Below are positions 10,874 to 21,299 of a DNA stretch of 64,000 nt, piece by piece. The stretch covers positions 218,635,943 through 218,699,942 of the forward strand of contig NC_084482.1 of assembly GCF_030035675.1 (NCBI RefSeq). Reading direction: 5' to 3'. The notes under the pieces are model-generated. The model did no database searches. It was not told the origin of the DNA and worked only from the letters and a program-made list of their open reading frames with translations. Positions within the stretch are counted from its first letter, which is position 1; each line of letters begins with the position of its first letter. Made by a program: the position numbers and the translations under genes. This DNA is from Rhineura floridana (lineage: Eukaryota; Chordata; Lepidosauria; Squamata; Rhineuridae).

Positions 10874-13174
10874 GCTCCCACCTTTCTCATCAAGACTGCA
10901 TCTATAACATTTGCAATTATAACATTTCAAGTTCAGCAATACAGTTCTACAATACATACAGTAATACAGTTCAATTATTAATCAAACTTTGGTTGTACAC
11001 AAGTCAGATATAATGTTTCTGCATCCATCTGTATCTCTTTGTGCATACCCGGGCTGCTGACTAAACCCACAGTAAATCTGTCAGGAGGTTTCCCAATGTT
11101 AGCTCTTTCAGAGCGCCTTAATGGAATTGGAGCTGCTGCTCCCACTGCACCCCCAGAACTTGTTCCTGGCATGGCTTGCTCAGGATATCTCATCAGCCTT
11201 ACGTTTCTTTGTTTTACGTTTGCCCCATATCAGTTCATTTAATGCATCCTTCAGTGGAATATCTGTTCCTTCCACTTTCACCCCTGGTGTTGGTGTTGTG
11301 TCATCTGACCCATTGAGAATAACTGTTTGCTTTTGATCCCAAGGCTTGTCTGAGACTTTAATGCTTCTGCTCAGAACAACCTGCTGCGTTTGTGGGATCC
11401 ACACTCTGTAATATGCATTCTGAAAACCCAGCACAAACCCTTCCTGTGCTCTAGGTGCTAGTTTTCCACGTCTTTTCCCTTGTGTAATATGGACCCAGCA
11501 ACGGGCTCCAAATCTCTCAATGTGCTGCACCCTCGGCTTTCTCCCAGTGAGTTTCTCATAGGGTGACATTCCAATGGTACTATGTAACACCCTGTTGTGT
11601 ATGTAATTCGCATACAGAATACATTCTCCCCAAAAAGAGTGTGCTAAACTGGAGTCCCCCAACATGGCTCTCAAAGCTTCCTGAAGCACCCTGTTTTTTC
11701 TCTCCGCTATCCCGTTAGAATACGGAGAAAATGGAGCTGTGAAATGTTGTTCTATACCTTCACTTTCAAGGTATGCATGTAATGCTTTGCTTGTAAACTC
11801 CCCTCCCTGGTCTGATCGTATCGCCCTCACAGTGACATTATGCTGCGTTTGAACTTTCTTGATGAACAGACGCAACTTCTGCTCTGCCTCATCTTTCCTT
11901 TTCAGCAAATAAACATGAGTGAATCTGGAGAAATCGTTGACCACTACCATAAAGTACCTCGCACCTCCTCGTGAACTGTTTATTGGCCCTGATAAATCAA
12001 CATGAATGAGCTGGTAGGGAGCGGTTGTCGAGCTTTCAGCCTCCCTGCTTATTGGTGCAATTGTCATTTTAGCTTTATGGCAGGCATCACAATCAATTAA
12101 CTGACCACAATCTGTCAAACGCATGTTTTCACTCAGACTCGGAGTTTTCTTAATAGTTTCATAGTTTGCATGCCCCAGCCTCCTGTGCCAATCATGCACA
12201 CAGCCTTTATGTGTCTGTGCCTCAGCACCAAAAGCAACACACCTTGCTTGAGTGCTCTTTATTACAAACTGCATCTTTCAGGCTCCCTTGCATGCATATT
12301 TCACCCCCTTTTTTCACAAAACATTTGTCTCTTTCAAACACCACTGAAAACCCAATGCTGGTCAGTTTACAAACAGACAAAATATTACTAGACAAGTCAG
12401 GGACATACAATACATCAGAAATTATGCCAATCTTATCCAATCTCACCGTCCCTCGCGCCTTGACAGTTCGTCTCGATCCATCAGCTAGTAAAACAGAGTC
12501 CTGCACCTCTCTTGCCGTGTGAAATAAATGTAAGTCCTTTACGAGGGTATGGGATGCTCCACTATCAATAATCCAGTCTATATCAACTCGAGGCTTTTCT
12601 GCGCTGACAAAGTTCACACTGCTCTGCTTCCAGCCTCCGTCTCTGTTCCTTTGCTTGACTGCACAGTCTCTTTGAATGTGTCCACGCGCTCCACAAAAAT
12701 AACAAGTTTTCAGCCGTTGCTGCTCCTGCTTGCTTCTGACAGCTTCCTTTGGTTCGGCCTTTTTCGCCTCCTGTCTCCGCTGCCACTCCTGGGTCAATTC
12801 CTGCAACGCGTCCCACATACGTCTGGCTGTGGGTTCATCTCTCACGTACATCAGTTGAGAATCAGATAGAGCCAAAGTGATAAAAGCCTGCGCCTTCTCA
12901 TCTTTGCGCTTCCAGGCCGCTGTTGGTGGTACCGGTGGGGTCCCTTCAATCGCAGCAAATAAATCCTCTTTTATTAGGAAAGCCCGCATTCTCATCTTCC
13001 AGCTGGCGTAATTATTTTCATTAAGTCTCTCCATTGGCATGCCTCCAGACATGTTTACAGCCATGTTCGCTCACCTCTGTCTGGCACAATCAATCACGCT
13101 GCTCTCTGGAACTCAGGCTGCAGCTCAGACCACTTACTCCTTTGTAACGCGTGCTGGATCTGGGCCCATAACCC

Positions 13175-13553
13175 TGTTGGTGTGTGCGGTATTTGCGTTG
13201 TAAGCGCTGTTACTTTAGAGTATAAGTGGTCAAGAAATCCAACAACACGACATAGTGTTAAGAGTCCATTTACTCAGGACATTAAGGCATATAAGCTTTT
13301 ACAAGTAGTTTCGTTTTTCCCTCATAGCAAGAGCTCAAACAGAGAGCTGTTTCTGCTTCAAGAACAAAACCCCCCACAAAAACACAGAGAAACTGGCTGC
13401 TCTCACTTCAGCTCTTATCTTCCGTTGCTTAGGAACCAGCAACCTTGACGGGCCTGTAAATTCCTACAGAGACATAACAAAAAACTCTTCCTTGCTCCAA
13501 GCTTTCAGACTTGATGAAAAACAACCAGAGGTAGCATAGCCTAAGGGTCAACA
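13175..13553 (-). repeat. Copia first copy: 5' LTR
   Basis: A 379-base LTR with the same ends as the 10500 copy. Because the element reads on the minus strand, this LTR would carry its promoter. The tRNA-complementary site lies immediately inside it. Confidence 0.93.
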
Positions 13554-13855
13554 GCTGGTGCTGCTGGACCTCTCAGTGGCTTTCAATGCCATTAACCATG
13601 GTATCTTTCTGGGCTGTCTAACTGGATTGGATTGGGAGGAACTGTTTTATGGTGGCTCCAGTCCTACCTGATAGACAGATCCCAGAAAGTGGTGCTGGGA
13701 GACTACTGTGTGGCCCACTGGCCTACGGGGTCCCGCAGGGTTCCATTCTGCCTCCCATGCTCTTTAACATCTATATGAAACTGCTGGGAGAGGTCCATCA
13801 ATATACTGATGACAAGCAACTCTATCTGTTTTTATCACCTGATTGCAGGGAGGGA

Positions 13856-14305
13856 GTGCTCATCCTAAACCCATGCCTGGAGGTTTCATTCCCCATGCTC
13901 ATCCTAAGCCAATTGTGGGGGTTTTTTTGGGGGGGGAGGGGAATAATAATTCCATCTGCCTGTTGCTCAGGAAATTGTCATTATTTTACCCTCCGAGGGT
14001 AACACAAGTAACCCAACTTTTTGCCAGATTTGCAATAATTTCTTTTCTCTTTGGAATGTTTCCACTCCTAACAAACTCACTTGCATCACTTGGAAAAGTT
14101 ACAGTGTTAATCTGTGGGATTCTAAACAAGGTGGAAGCATGCTTCTGAAATGGAACCAGGAACCCTTCTATTGGAAATTGGAGTATTCCCTGGCTCACAG
14201 TCCTAGGCCCTTATTACCAAAGGTTCCATAAGATCCAATTCCTCCCCAATAGCACCGAATCCCCTTACACTGACCCATGGAAAGCTTTGGTTGGTCACTA
14301 TTGGG
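13856..14305. other. Unassigned stretch
   Basis: A G-rich run at about 13915-13940 and AT-rich sequence. No gene seen. Confidence 0.3.
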
Positions 14306-14421
14306 CAGAGCTTGGAAAAGTTACTTTTTTGAACTACAACGCGCATCAGCCCAATCCAGTGGCCATGCTGGCTGGGGCTGATGGGAGTTGTAGTTCAAAA
14401 AAGTAACTTTTCCAAGCTCTG
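14306..14421. mobile_element. hAT-type palindromic miniature element
   Basis: The 116-base element has long inverted arms: CAGAGCTTGGAAAAGTTAC at the start and its complement at the end. A perfect 8-base duplication, CTATTGGG, flanks it (14298-14305 and 14422-14429). A relative lies at 25465-25580. Confidence 0.92.
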
Positions 14422-14799
14422 CTATTGGGTCTGTGGAGATGAGGCTTATAGAGTCTTACCTGCCAACTGGAAAAGCTCTTGCAACAGCCTGGCTTGTCCT
14501 GGCTGTCAGAGTCACTCAAGTACTCCCAACCAGTAGAATTAGGAATATTAAAGCCTCACCAGCCAGATATTGAGCACAATGGGATATAGAAAATGGAAGA
14601 CCCTTAACTGTGGGTTCAGTAACAGGGTGCTCCTTTTTGCCCCTGGCTAGCTCTGCCTGTATAGGGTCAGGAGTGCTGAGACTTCAATCAGTGGTAGAAA
14701 TCCTTCCAAATGAGTCTAAGGAGGCCCTCCAGGCAACATCTGATGCACTAAAAGCCCTCAGTGACTCAGAATCAGATGACAAAAATGGTCCTCCAAACT
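14422..14799. other. Unassigned stretch
   Basis: No gene or repeat recognised. Confidence 0.3.
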
Positions 14800-16742
14800 A
14801 AGATGCATCCAAACTCAGAGGAAGGCTATGGTAAACCACCTCTGAATATCTCTTACCACAAAAACCCTATGAACAGAGTATCCAAAATGCAACATAAGAT
14901 AGTGCTGGAAAATGAGACCCCCAGGTCAGAAGGCACTCACCGAACTACTGGGGAAGAAAAAAGGACAAGTACGAGTAGCGCTGTGACTAATGATGCAGCT
15001 GGGTCAAAGCCAAAAGAAAGCCCAGAGGCTGATGTGCACAGATGCGAAAGGAGAGTCCGGAGTTGTATGACGCACACAATAGGAAAATGGAATGTGAGAA
15101 GCATGAACCAGGAAAAGTTAGAAATTGTCAAGCAAGAAATGGAACGTATCAACATTACAATACTTGGCGTGAGTGAATTAAAATGGACGGGAATGGGACA
15201 TTTTCAATCAGGCAACTACAAAACATTTTATGCAGGAAATAAGAAATTAAGAAGAAATGGGGTTGCTTTAATAGTGAGAAGTGATGTAGCAAAAGCAATT
15301 AAGAGCTACAACGCAAGGTCTGAGCGAATGAGATCAAACGGGAAACCTATCAACATAAGCATCATCCAAGTCTATGCTCCAACGGCAAATGCAGAAGATG
15401 GAGAAGTTCCATACATTGTGTGAAAACAAGACCAGGAGCAGACTGCGGTACAGATCATGAACTGGTAATATCAAAAATCAGAGTAAAGCCAAAGAAGACC
15501 AACAAAGCAATCATAATGCCAAAATGAAATTTAAATAACATCCCAGAAGAATTATAAAGAATTATAAAGATCAAATAAGGAACAGGTCTGAGGCTTTAAA
15601 CTAAGTTGACAGAGAACCAGAACTATGGAATGAAGTCAGAGACGTTATCAGGGAAGAATGCAAAAAGACAATAACTCTAGTTAAAAAGAGAGAAAGATCT
15701 CAATGGATGACTGAAGAAACTCTTTAAAAGGTTAAAGAGAGAAGGAAAGCAAAAGCAAAAGGAGTTAGAAACACAGTCAGAACCCTAAATGCAACAATAC
15801 AGTGACTAGTACGTAGGGACAAAGAGTACTGTTACAATAGTTACTGTATAGAAATAGAAGAGGACAACAAAATGGGAAGAACAAGAGCCCTGTTCCAAAA
15901 GATTAGAGAAATGAAAGGGAAATTTAAACCAAGAGTAGGGATGTTGAATATTCAACAGGGAAACACACTGACTGATTGAGATAAAATCAAAGGAAGATGG
16001 AAGCAATACACTGAAGAACTCTATAAAAGAGATGCCCGGATGACAGATTCATTCACGGAGGAACCTTATGATGAAGAACCAGAAATTTTAGAATGCGAGG
16101 TGAAAGCTGCTCTTAACATACGGGCTTTTTAGTTTAGAGAAAAGGCGGGTCAGAGGAGACATGATAGAAGTCTATAAAATTATGCATGGCATTGAGAAAG
16201 TGGAGAGAGAAAAGTTCTTCTCCCTCTCTCATAATACTAGAACTCGTGGACATTCAAAGAAGCTGAATGTTGGAAGATTCAGGACAGACAAAAGGAAGTA
16301 CTTCTTTACTCAGCGCATAGTTAAACTATGAAATTTGCTCCCACAAGATGCAGTAATGGCCACCAGCTTGGATGGCTTTAAAAGAAGATTAGACAAATTC
16401 ATGGAGGACAGGGCTATCAATGGCTACTAGCCGTGATGGTTGTGCTCTGCCACCCTAGTCAGAGGCAGTATGCTTCTGAAAACCAGTTACCGGAAGCGTC
16501 AGGAGGGGAGAGTGTTCTTGCACTCGGGTCCTGCTTGTGGGCTTCCCCCAGGCACCTGGTTGGCCACTGTGAGAAAAGGATGCTGGACTGGATGGGCCAC
16601 TGGTCTGGTCCAGCAGGGTCTTCTTATGTTCTTACTTGGAAGAAACAAATCACCAGGAATAGATGGCATACCAATAGAGTTGCTACAAGCTACTGAGACT
16701 GAATCTGTCCAAATTTTAACAAAAATCCATCAAGAAATATGG
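14800..16742 (+). mobile_element. RTE/BovB LINE, 5' end with endonuclease domain, split by a CR1
   Basis: The 5' UTR begins near 14800. From about 15070 the frame encodes an apurinic-type endonuclease N-terminus (GKWNVRSMNQEKLEIVKQEM, ILGVSELKWTGMG, NGVALIVRSDVAKA, QVYAPTANAEDGE). Near 15420 about 150 codons are missing, and the reading resumes with RPGADCGTDHELVISKI. Stops follow in the linker region. The start of the reverse transcriptase (SPGIDGIPIELLQATE) is found at 16637-16742, after the CR1 insert. It is inactive. Confidence 0.9.
16122..16633 (+). mobile_element. CR1 LINE 3' fragment inserted in BovB
   Basis: It begins inside the CR1 C-terminal tail (LFSLEKRRVRGDMIEV) and runs through the 3' UTR to the TTCTTATG repeat. 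One codon of the tail is changed to a stop (TATGAAATTTG near 16328). BovB sequence continues on both sides, with only a 3- to 4-base overlap at the junction. Confidence 0.9.
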
Positions 16743-17437
16743 AAAGAGCAGAGTATGTTTAATCAAAATTATTGGAAAAGTTGCAATACATCTTTTATTT
16801 ATTTGTATACCGTTATTTCATTTAAAAACATCAAATTACATTTTTTTAAAAAGTAAAAACTATTAAAATAGAGAAGTCAACTTGGCATATGACTTATCCA
16901 GTCTTTCATGTAGTTGAACATTTTGTGGAATGTAGCTGTTTTTCTTTGATAGAGAAATCTAGAGATTAAGTTTAGGAGGGCATTGTTCGTTTATCTTCTT
17001 TTTAAAAAAATAGTTTAAATATCCCTTCCGTTGAGCATGTCTCTTCTTTTCGAGAGGCGTCTCTCACCTTTGCTTGTATCCAACACTTTGCTTGCATTTC
17101 AACAATACTGTATTTTGAAATCAACTGTATTTTATAATGCTTCAAGTTTATTGACTAGTTTCATTGATTTTCTCTTCCATAATATTTGCTTAAGTTCTGT
17201 TAAGGAACTGTATTTGCCAAACTTACATGCCTAAGACTCATCCCTGCACCTTAAGATTGTCTGTGCTGAAACAGAAAGGAACTAACTCTCTCCCTAGGTA
17301 GCTAAGATGAAGCTTAACTGCCAGACCCAGTGTCTGCTATATAGAAGTCATACTGAACAGAGCAAATTTGGCAAAGTTGCCATACTGGAAAGCCATACAC
17401 AGGAAGGGCCACAGGCCGAATACAGAACTTTCCACGT
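16743..17437. other. AT-rich unassigned stretch
   Basis: No gene recognised. Poly-A/T tracts near 16830 and 17005 hint at old retrotransposon ends. Confidence 0.3.
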
Positions 17438-17525
17438 TCATAGAATCATAGAATAGTAGAGTTGGAAGGGACCTATAAGGCCATCAAGTCCAACCCCATG
17501 TGCAATGCAGTTCAATTACACATAT
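17438..17525 (-). mobile_element. CR1 3'-end fragment (older subfamily)
   Basis: CATAGAATCATAGAATAGTAGAGTTGGAAGGGACC on the plus strand is the reverse complement of the CR1 terminus with ATTCTATG repeats. The coding tail is missing. Confidence 0.8.
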
Positions 17526-17616
17526 TTTCAGGTAGGCCTGGGAATATCCTGTCAAAAACATGTCTCCCCTTGGGAGAGTTGCTGCTAGTGAGCTAGGTGG
17601 ATGATTGGTCTGACTT

Positions 17617-17752
17617 TGTTTATATCCCACCTTTCTTCCGTCATGAAACCCGAGGTAGCCTACATGTGGTTGCCAGGTGGTCACCCATCCAGGTACTGAT
17701 CAGACCTAGTCCTACTTAGCTTGAGCAAGGTGATGGCCTCATGTGCCTTCAG
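17617..17752 (-). mobile_element. 5S rRNA-like SINE fragment
   Basis: On the minus strand CTAAGTAGGACTAGG and GTACCTGGATGGGTGACCACCTGG match the 3' half of 5S rRNA with many changes. A CCCACCTTTCTTCC tail typical of squamate repeats follows. It is too diverged to be a gene. Confidence 0.5.
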
Positions 17753-18390
17753 ATCATTTCATGATGGCATTTATTATGACATCCGATTGACGCTTTTCCC
17801 ACCGTCTGAACATTTATATGGTTTCTCTCCAGAGCACATTCGCAGATGGTTAAGTCAAGTTAGTCACAAGCAGCCTCTTCCTTTGATATGAGCTGCTGAG
17901 AATGATGGAGTCAAAGAGGACAATCCATCTGAAGCTCCAGTGGGCTCAGATGATGCGCTCAAAGACCAGCGAGGAATGGGGAGCAATTCCTGACAGAGAG
18001 AAAGTAGCAGCCAACATAACTTTTTTTAAAAAATTCAGCATTATTCTATAAAGCTGATAAGCATCGGGAGATAAAAACTGCCCTCACTGCAGGATTTGAA
18101 GCATATCAAATATAATAAATTTCCCATTGGCAATTATACTCTTGATTTGCCTGGACCTGAAGACTCTCCCACATTCCAGTCATTGCCAGGATTTACAGGA
18201 TTCCTCCCTGTGTATATTCTATAAGACAGTTTTGAAAGCAACAAACAGAACTTCACTCAAGCTTGCTCTGGATCCCTATAAGGATTCCGTTAATCACCTA
18301 AAAATATATATGAACGTAATTGTGATTTGGTTAATCACAATTACGTTCATATATATATATTCTATATACACTTTAAGGTTTCTTATATGA
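17753..18390. other. Stretch downstream of gene A with one perfect hairpin
   Basis: No gene seen. The only structure is the perfect inverted repeat at 18304-18356, listed separately. Confidence 0.3.
18304..18356. repeat. Perfect 24-bp inverted repeat with 5-base loop
   Basis: The arms at 18304-18327 and 18333-18356 are exact reverse complements around TGGTT. The arms are not a simple AT repeat: they include GAACGTAATTGTGATT. Confidence 0.9.
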
Positions 18391-18394
18391 TGGA

Positions 18395-18500
18395 CGTTTT
18401 CCCCAAATTCTGAGCAGTTATAGGGGCTCTCACCTGTGAGGATCATTGATGTGATTCAAGGTATGAGCTGTAACTAAACTACTTTCCACACTCAGAAGCA
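18395..18500 (-). pseudogene. Relic zinc finger beyond the gene A stop codon
   Basis: Reading the minus strand past the stop in a shifted frame gives ASECGK, then FSYSSYLESHQ, with stops inside. This is clearly a former finger unit of 84 bases. The array once extended at least one finger further, and the stop in the linker TGENPN ended it. Confidence 0.7.
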
Positions 18501-19060
18501 TTAATTGGGGTTCTCCCCTGTGTGGATTCTTTGATGTGATTTGAGATTCATGCTATGACTGAAACTCTTTCCACACTCAGAGCATGCATAGGGTTTTTCC
18601 CCTCTGTGAATTCTTTGATGTGATTTAAGATTCATGCTATGACTGAAACTCTTTCCACACTCTGAACATTCATAGGGCTTCTCCCCTGTGTGAATTCTTT
18701 GAGGTGATTTAAGATTCATGCTGTGACTGAAACATTTTCCACACCCAGGGCATGTATAGGGCTTCTCCCCTGTGTGAATTCTTTGATGTGATTTAAGATT
18801 CATGCTATGACTGAAACATTTTCCATACTCTGAACATTCATAGGGCTTCTCCTCTGTCAGAATTCTTTGATGTTCAGTAAGGAATAACGGTTGACTGAAG
18901 CTTCTTCCACACTTGGAGGATTTCAACAGTTTCTTCCTGTTGTGAATAATCCATTTATTTCCTTTATGACATTCTTCTAGTATAGGATTATTTTTCTTCT
19001 GTTTTTCTCCAGTTTTCATTCTCTGCTGTTTGCCCTTTTTACTGCTCTCCCTCCCATCAC
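18501..19060 (-). CDS. Gene A, last exon: C2H2 zinc-finger array of a SCAN-KRAB zinc-finger protein
   Basis: The splice acceptor TTCTTTCAG ends at 19061. The exon enters with two bases of a split Gly codon, matching the KRAB exon's phase. A basic spacer of about 60 residues is followed by five finger units. Unit 1 lacks the first Cys and last His, unit 2 has Tyr for the second Cys, unit 3 has Pro for the first His, and units 4 and 5 are intact ([10 protein letters not shown] and [10 protein letters not shown]). Units 2 to 5 have the same recognition helix, HSMNLKS, which is unusual and suggests recent copying of the 84-base unit. The stop codon falls in the linker after unit 5. The family represses transcription by DNA binding in the nucleus. 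Two intact fingers is few, so gene A may be losing function. Confidence 0.85.
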
Positions 19061-19254
19061 CTGAAAGAATCAAAACAGAAATCCAATCAGAGAGGAATGG
19101 ATCCTTAGAGAGGGACAACCCCCCCCCCCAAAAAAATGCTGTTTTGACTTACATAGTAGAAAATAGTGGGGGGTGGGTGGATTCCAAGTATATTAAATAG
19201 CCTCTGATGATCAATAGAATTGATAACCAGATTGGTGCAGAGAGCTTTAGATAC

Positions 19255-19362
19255 TTTGCATGCATGTATAGGACTCCTGCCTTGTGTGAATTCTTTGATG
19301 TGATGTAAGGTTCATGATCTAACTGGAACACTTTTCACACTCAGAGCATGTATAGGTTTGAT
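19255..19362 (-). pseudogene. Isolated relic zinc finger in the last intron of gene A
   Basis: The minus strand reads KPYTCSECEKCSS, a stop, then IMNLTSHQRIHT. This is one finger unit resembling those in the gene A array, about 195 bases upstream of the last exon. No splice site makes it useful. It is probably a leftover of an older array or a local duplication. Confidence 0.75.
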
Positions 19363-20261
19363 CCCTGACATTCCAATGAAGGTACTCAAATAAACAGAAC
19401 TGGGAAGACCTCCACATGCGACCTGGGAGGACCACTCCTAGTCAAAGCAGATAATCCTAAGTGATGTGATGGTATGTTCTTTCAAGCTTGGTACTTGATA
19501 GATAATTCTACCTCACTTTTGACACAAGCTATGCCTTTCCCAGTTGCCAGGGAGTCCCTCCAGCTATGCTGTTTCTCTGACAGCTCTCTCCAGTGTGTGA
19601 CATTAGCCTGAAGAAATGTCTCCTAAGAGAAATGCATAGCCTTACAAAGGTCCCACTACACCTAATACTGTTGATCTCTCTCCTTGTAGCCTTCAATAAA
19701 TGGATCTTCCCCTTCTTCCTGCCAGGAGATCAGGTCAAATCTGGGAACTGGAGACCCTTTTTAAAGAGGATAGGAATAGTGAAATTGCTTGTTACTTCTG
19801 ACTATAACATTGAAACTTCAGTCTGTCTGAAGCCTCTCTTTTCCCCGCCAGGCCCATAAAGGTCATAGGATGGATGGCAAGATCCCATAACTCCTGCACA
19901 CAGGAATACAACAGGGTGGGATGGTCATTCTCCTTCTTTCGTATTAGTACAACTTGGGGGCATCCAGAACCAACAAACTAAAGTACTTCTTCACACGCTG
20001 CATAGTTAAACTATGGAATTCACTCCCACAAGAGGTGGTGATGGGCACCAGCTTGGGTGAATTTAAATAAGAGGATTAGACAGTTTGCCTCTGAATGCCA
20101 GTTTCTGGGAATCACAAGTGAGGAGAGTGTTGCTGTTACTTAAGTTTTTTTTAAAAAAAGGCCAAGAACCATGGTTATACCCACAATGCACTGGTGCAAT
20201 AAAGAATAGCAGCAATTCCTGCTTACAGTTTCTCTCCGCCAAGGGAAAGGGGGCGTCTTAC
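19363..20261. other. Gene A intron: old CR1 and SINE remains
   Basis: At 19978-20140 a diverged plus-strand CR1 tail is visible (AGTACTTCTTCACACGC, TGGAATTCACTCCCACAAG). Near 19429-19475 a short SINE-like fragment may exist. The rest is unassigned. Confidence 0.5.
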
Positions 20262-20388
20262 CCAGAGAAGTTGGGTTTCCATAGTTCTCTTCTGAGAGTC
20301 CCCTGCGAAGATCCCTCTCTCCTGGATCCAACAGAGCCCCGTCATCCCCTACAAAATGTGCAGCCACCTCCTCAAAGGTCACCGCATC
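20262..20388 (-). CDS. Gene A, KRAB-A exon (degenerate)
   Basis: A 127-base exon, the usual KRAB-A size, has acceptor CTCCTCTTTTCAG at its 20388 side and donor CTCTGG|GTAAGA at 20262. It encodes DAVTFEEVAAHFVGDDGALL, then LDPGERDLRRGLSEENYG. The frame is open, but the box has lost the core EEEW (here GDDG) and the MAEN-type segment (LSEEN). These are positions at which KRAB-A normally contacts TRIM28/KAP1. The exon enters in phase 0 and leaves in phase 1, into the finger exon. The paralogous exon at 49921-50047 keeps the canonical residues, so repression through KAP1 is doubtful for gene A. Confidence 0.88.
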
Positions 20389-20569
20389 CTGAAAAGAGGA
20401 GGAGTGGAAAACAGTTTCCCCAAACAGATAATAATCCAAAAAGCAGTGGAGATTCTTTTGCAGGATTCAAAGCTTTTCATAAAGCAAAGAGACAAATCCT
20501 TCCAGGCCCAGGGAGATTTGCAGGACAGCAACACCGATCCTTATCCTCAATGATTTTCTTCCCCCTTAC

Positions 20570-20679
20570 CTGATCTAACTGTAGAGCGAGTGTATCTATT
20601 CCACCACCACCGCAATGGGAAGGAGGCCTAGAAGGGACCCTTAGGCCAATTTTAGCTTCCCTGAGGGCCGTTCTATTTC
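20570..20679 (-). CDS. Gene A, second linker exon
   Basis: A 110-base exon with acceptor TTCCCCATAG before 20679 and donor GATCAG|GTAAGG. It encodes about 37 residues (NRTALREAKIGLRVPSRPPS... LQLDQ) without a known domain, rich in Pro, Arg and Gly. It corresponds in position and phase (1 in, 0 out) to the 86-base exon at 50999-51084 of gene B, with which it shares SRP(P/F)P near its centre. Confidence 0.72.
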
Positions 20680-20708
20680 CTATGGGGAAGACCAAGAAGG
20701 TGGGAAAT

Positions 20709-20731
20709 TTTATATATATATATATATATAT
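20709..20731. repeat. (TA)n microsatellite
   Basis: About eleven TA units in a gene A intron, just upstream of the second linker exon. Confidence 0.9.
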
Positions 20732-21175
20732 TTCATAAGCGTTTTGTGTGAGTGAAAAATATCAATCTTCCCTGTCTTTCCTGCTTTGGGGCATAATTCA
20801 AAGTGCTTTGTAAACTGCTTAGAGGTTTTATTTGCAATTAAGCAGCGTAATCTTTTTAATACATTCCAGAGGCTGGAGAGAAGGCGCCTGCTCCTCACCT
20901 AGCTTCAAGGGGAACACAAATGCAGCCATGCATTTATTATCATTGATTAACTGTTACATATATTATTGAATATCATATTAATATAGCTATTGATGAATTA
21001 ATCATTAATAAATATTGTATATTATAAATTTATATAATTATAAACTATACATAATCCTCTGACACAAATTGTTGCTATGAATCAATAATAATAGACTATT
21101 TTGCTATTTTATTATTATTAAGACAGTATTTGAGGGATGGAGGCCAAGCTGAAATGCACAGCTGTTAATCCTTAC

Positions 21176-21299
21176 TCGGCATGGTGTCACCTCCATCACT
21201 CTCCTGCAAAATCCCCCTGTTCACCGGACTCTGTGTGGGACCCAACGGAGCCTCCTCTGTCTCGGAGAAATCGCTGGTCACTTCTGATGGCTCCAGTGC
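21176..21299 (-). CDS. Gene A, first linker exon
   Basis: A 124-base exon with acceptor CTCCTGTTTCAG before 21299 and donor ATGCCGA|GTAAGG. It encodes about 41 acidic residues (ALEPSEVTSDFSETEEAPLG... DGGDTMP). Phase is 0 in, 1 out. It is homologous in place to the 103-base exon of gene B (51812-51914), which starts GLLAEVATEGEG. It is probably a flexible, acidic linker between SCAN and KRAB. Confidence 0.75.

Larger units (their letters stand above)
10500..13553 (-). mobile_element. Ty1/copia LTR retrotransposon (first copy), incomplete fossil
   Basis: LTRs lie at 10500-10873 and 13175-13553, with TG...CA ends, and a 5-base duplication (GTTGG/GCTGG) flanks the element at 10495-10499 and 13554-13558. 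On the minus strand the parts seen are gag with a CX2CX4HX4C knuckle (CYFCGARGHIQRDC), a protease box DSGASHT, and an integrase with an HHCC region and DLSGP, RSDQGGEF and NGIAERKNR. Reverse transcriptase and RNase H are not recognised. The primer-binding site near 13155-13174 matches the middle of initiator tRNA-Met (CTGGGCCCATAACCC). A purine tract AAAGGTGGGAGC precedes the 3' LTR. The LTRs differ by two substitutions and two small indels, so the insertion is young. It is broken, with at least a few breaks. Confidence 0.93.
9627..13855 (+). mobile_element. L2 LINE split by a BovB and by a Ty1/copia element
   Basis: Three pieces are collinear: 9627-9731, 10308-10499 and 13554-13855. They encode L2 reverse-transcriptase segments in order: KEAVIMPLLKNPLLDP, GKVTEKVVAAQLQIFLDEL, then GVPQGSILPPMLFNIY and HQYTDDKQLYL. 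The YADD-type box reads YTDD. The two inserts have their own target-site duplications, so this copy is older than both. Confidence 0.88.
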
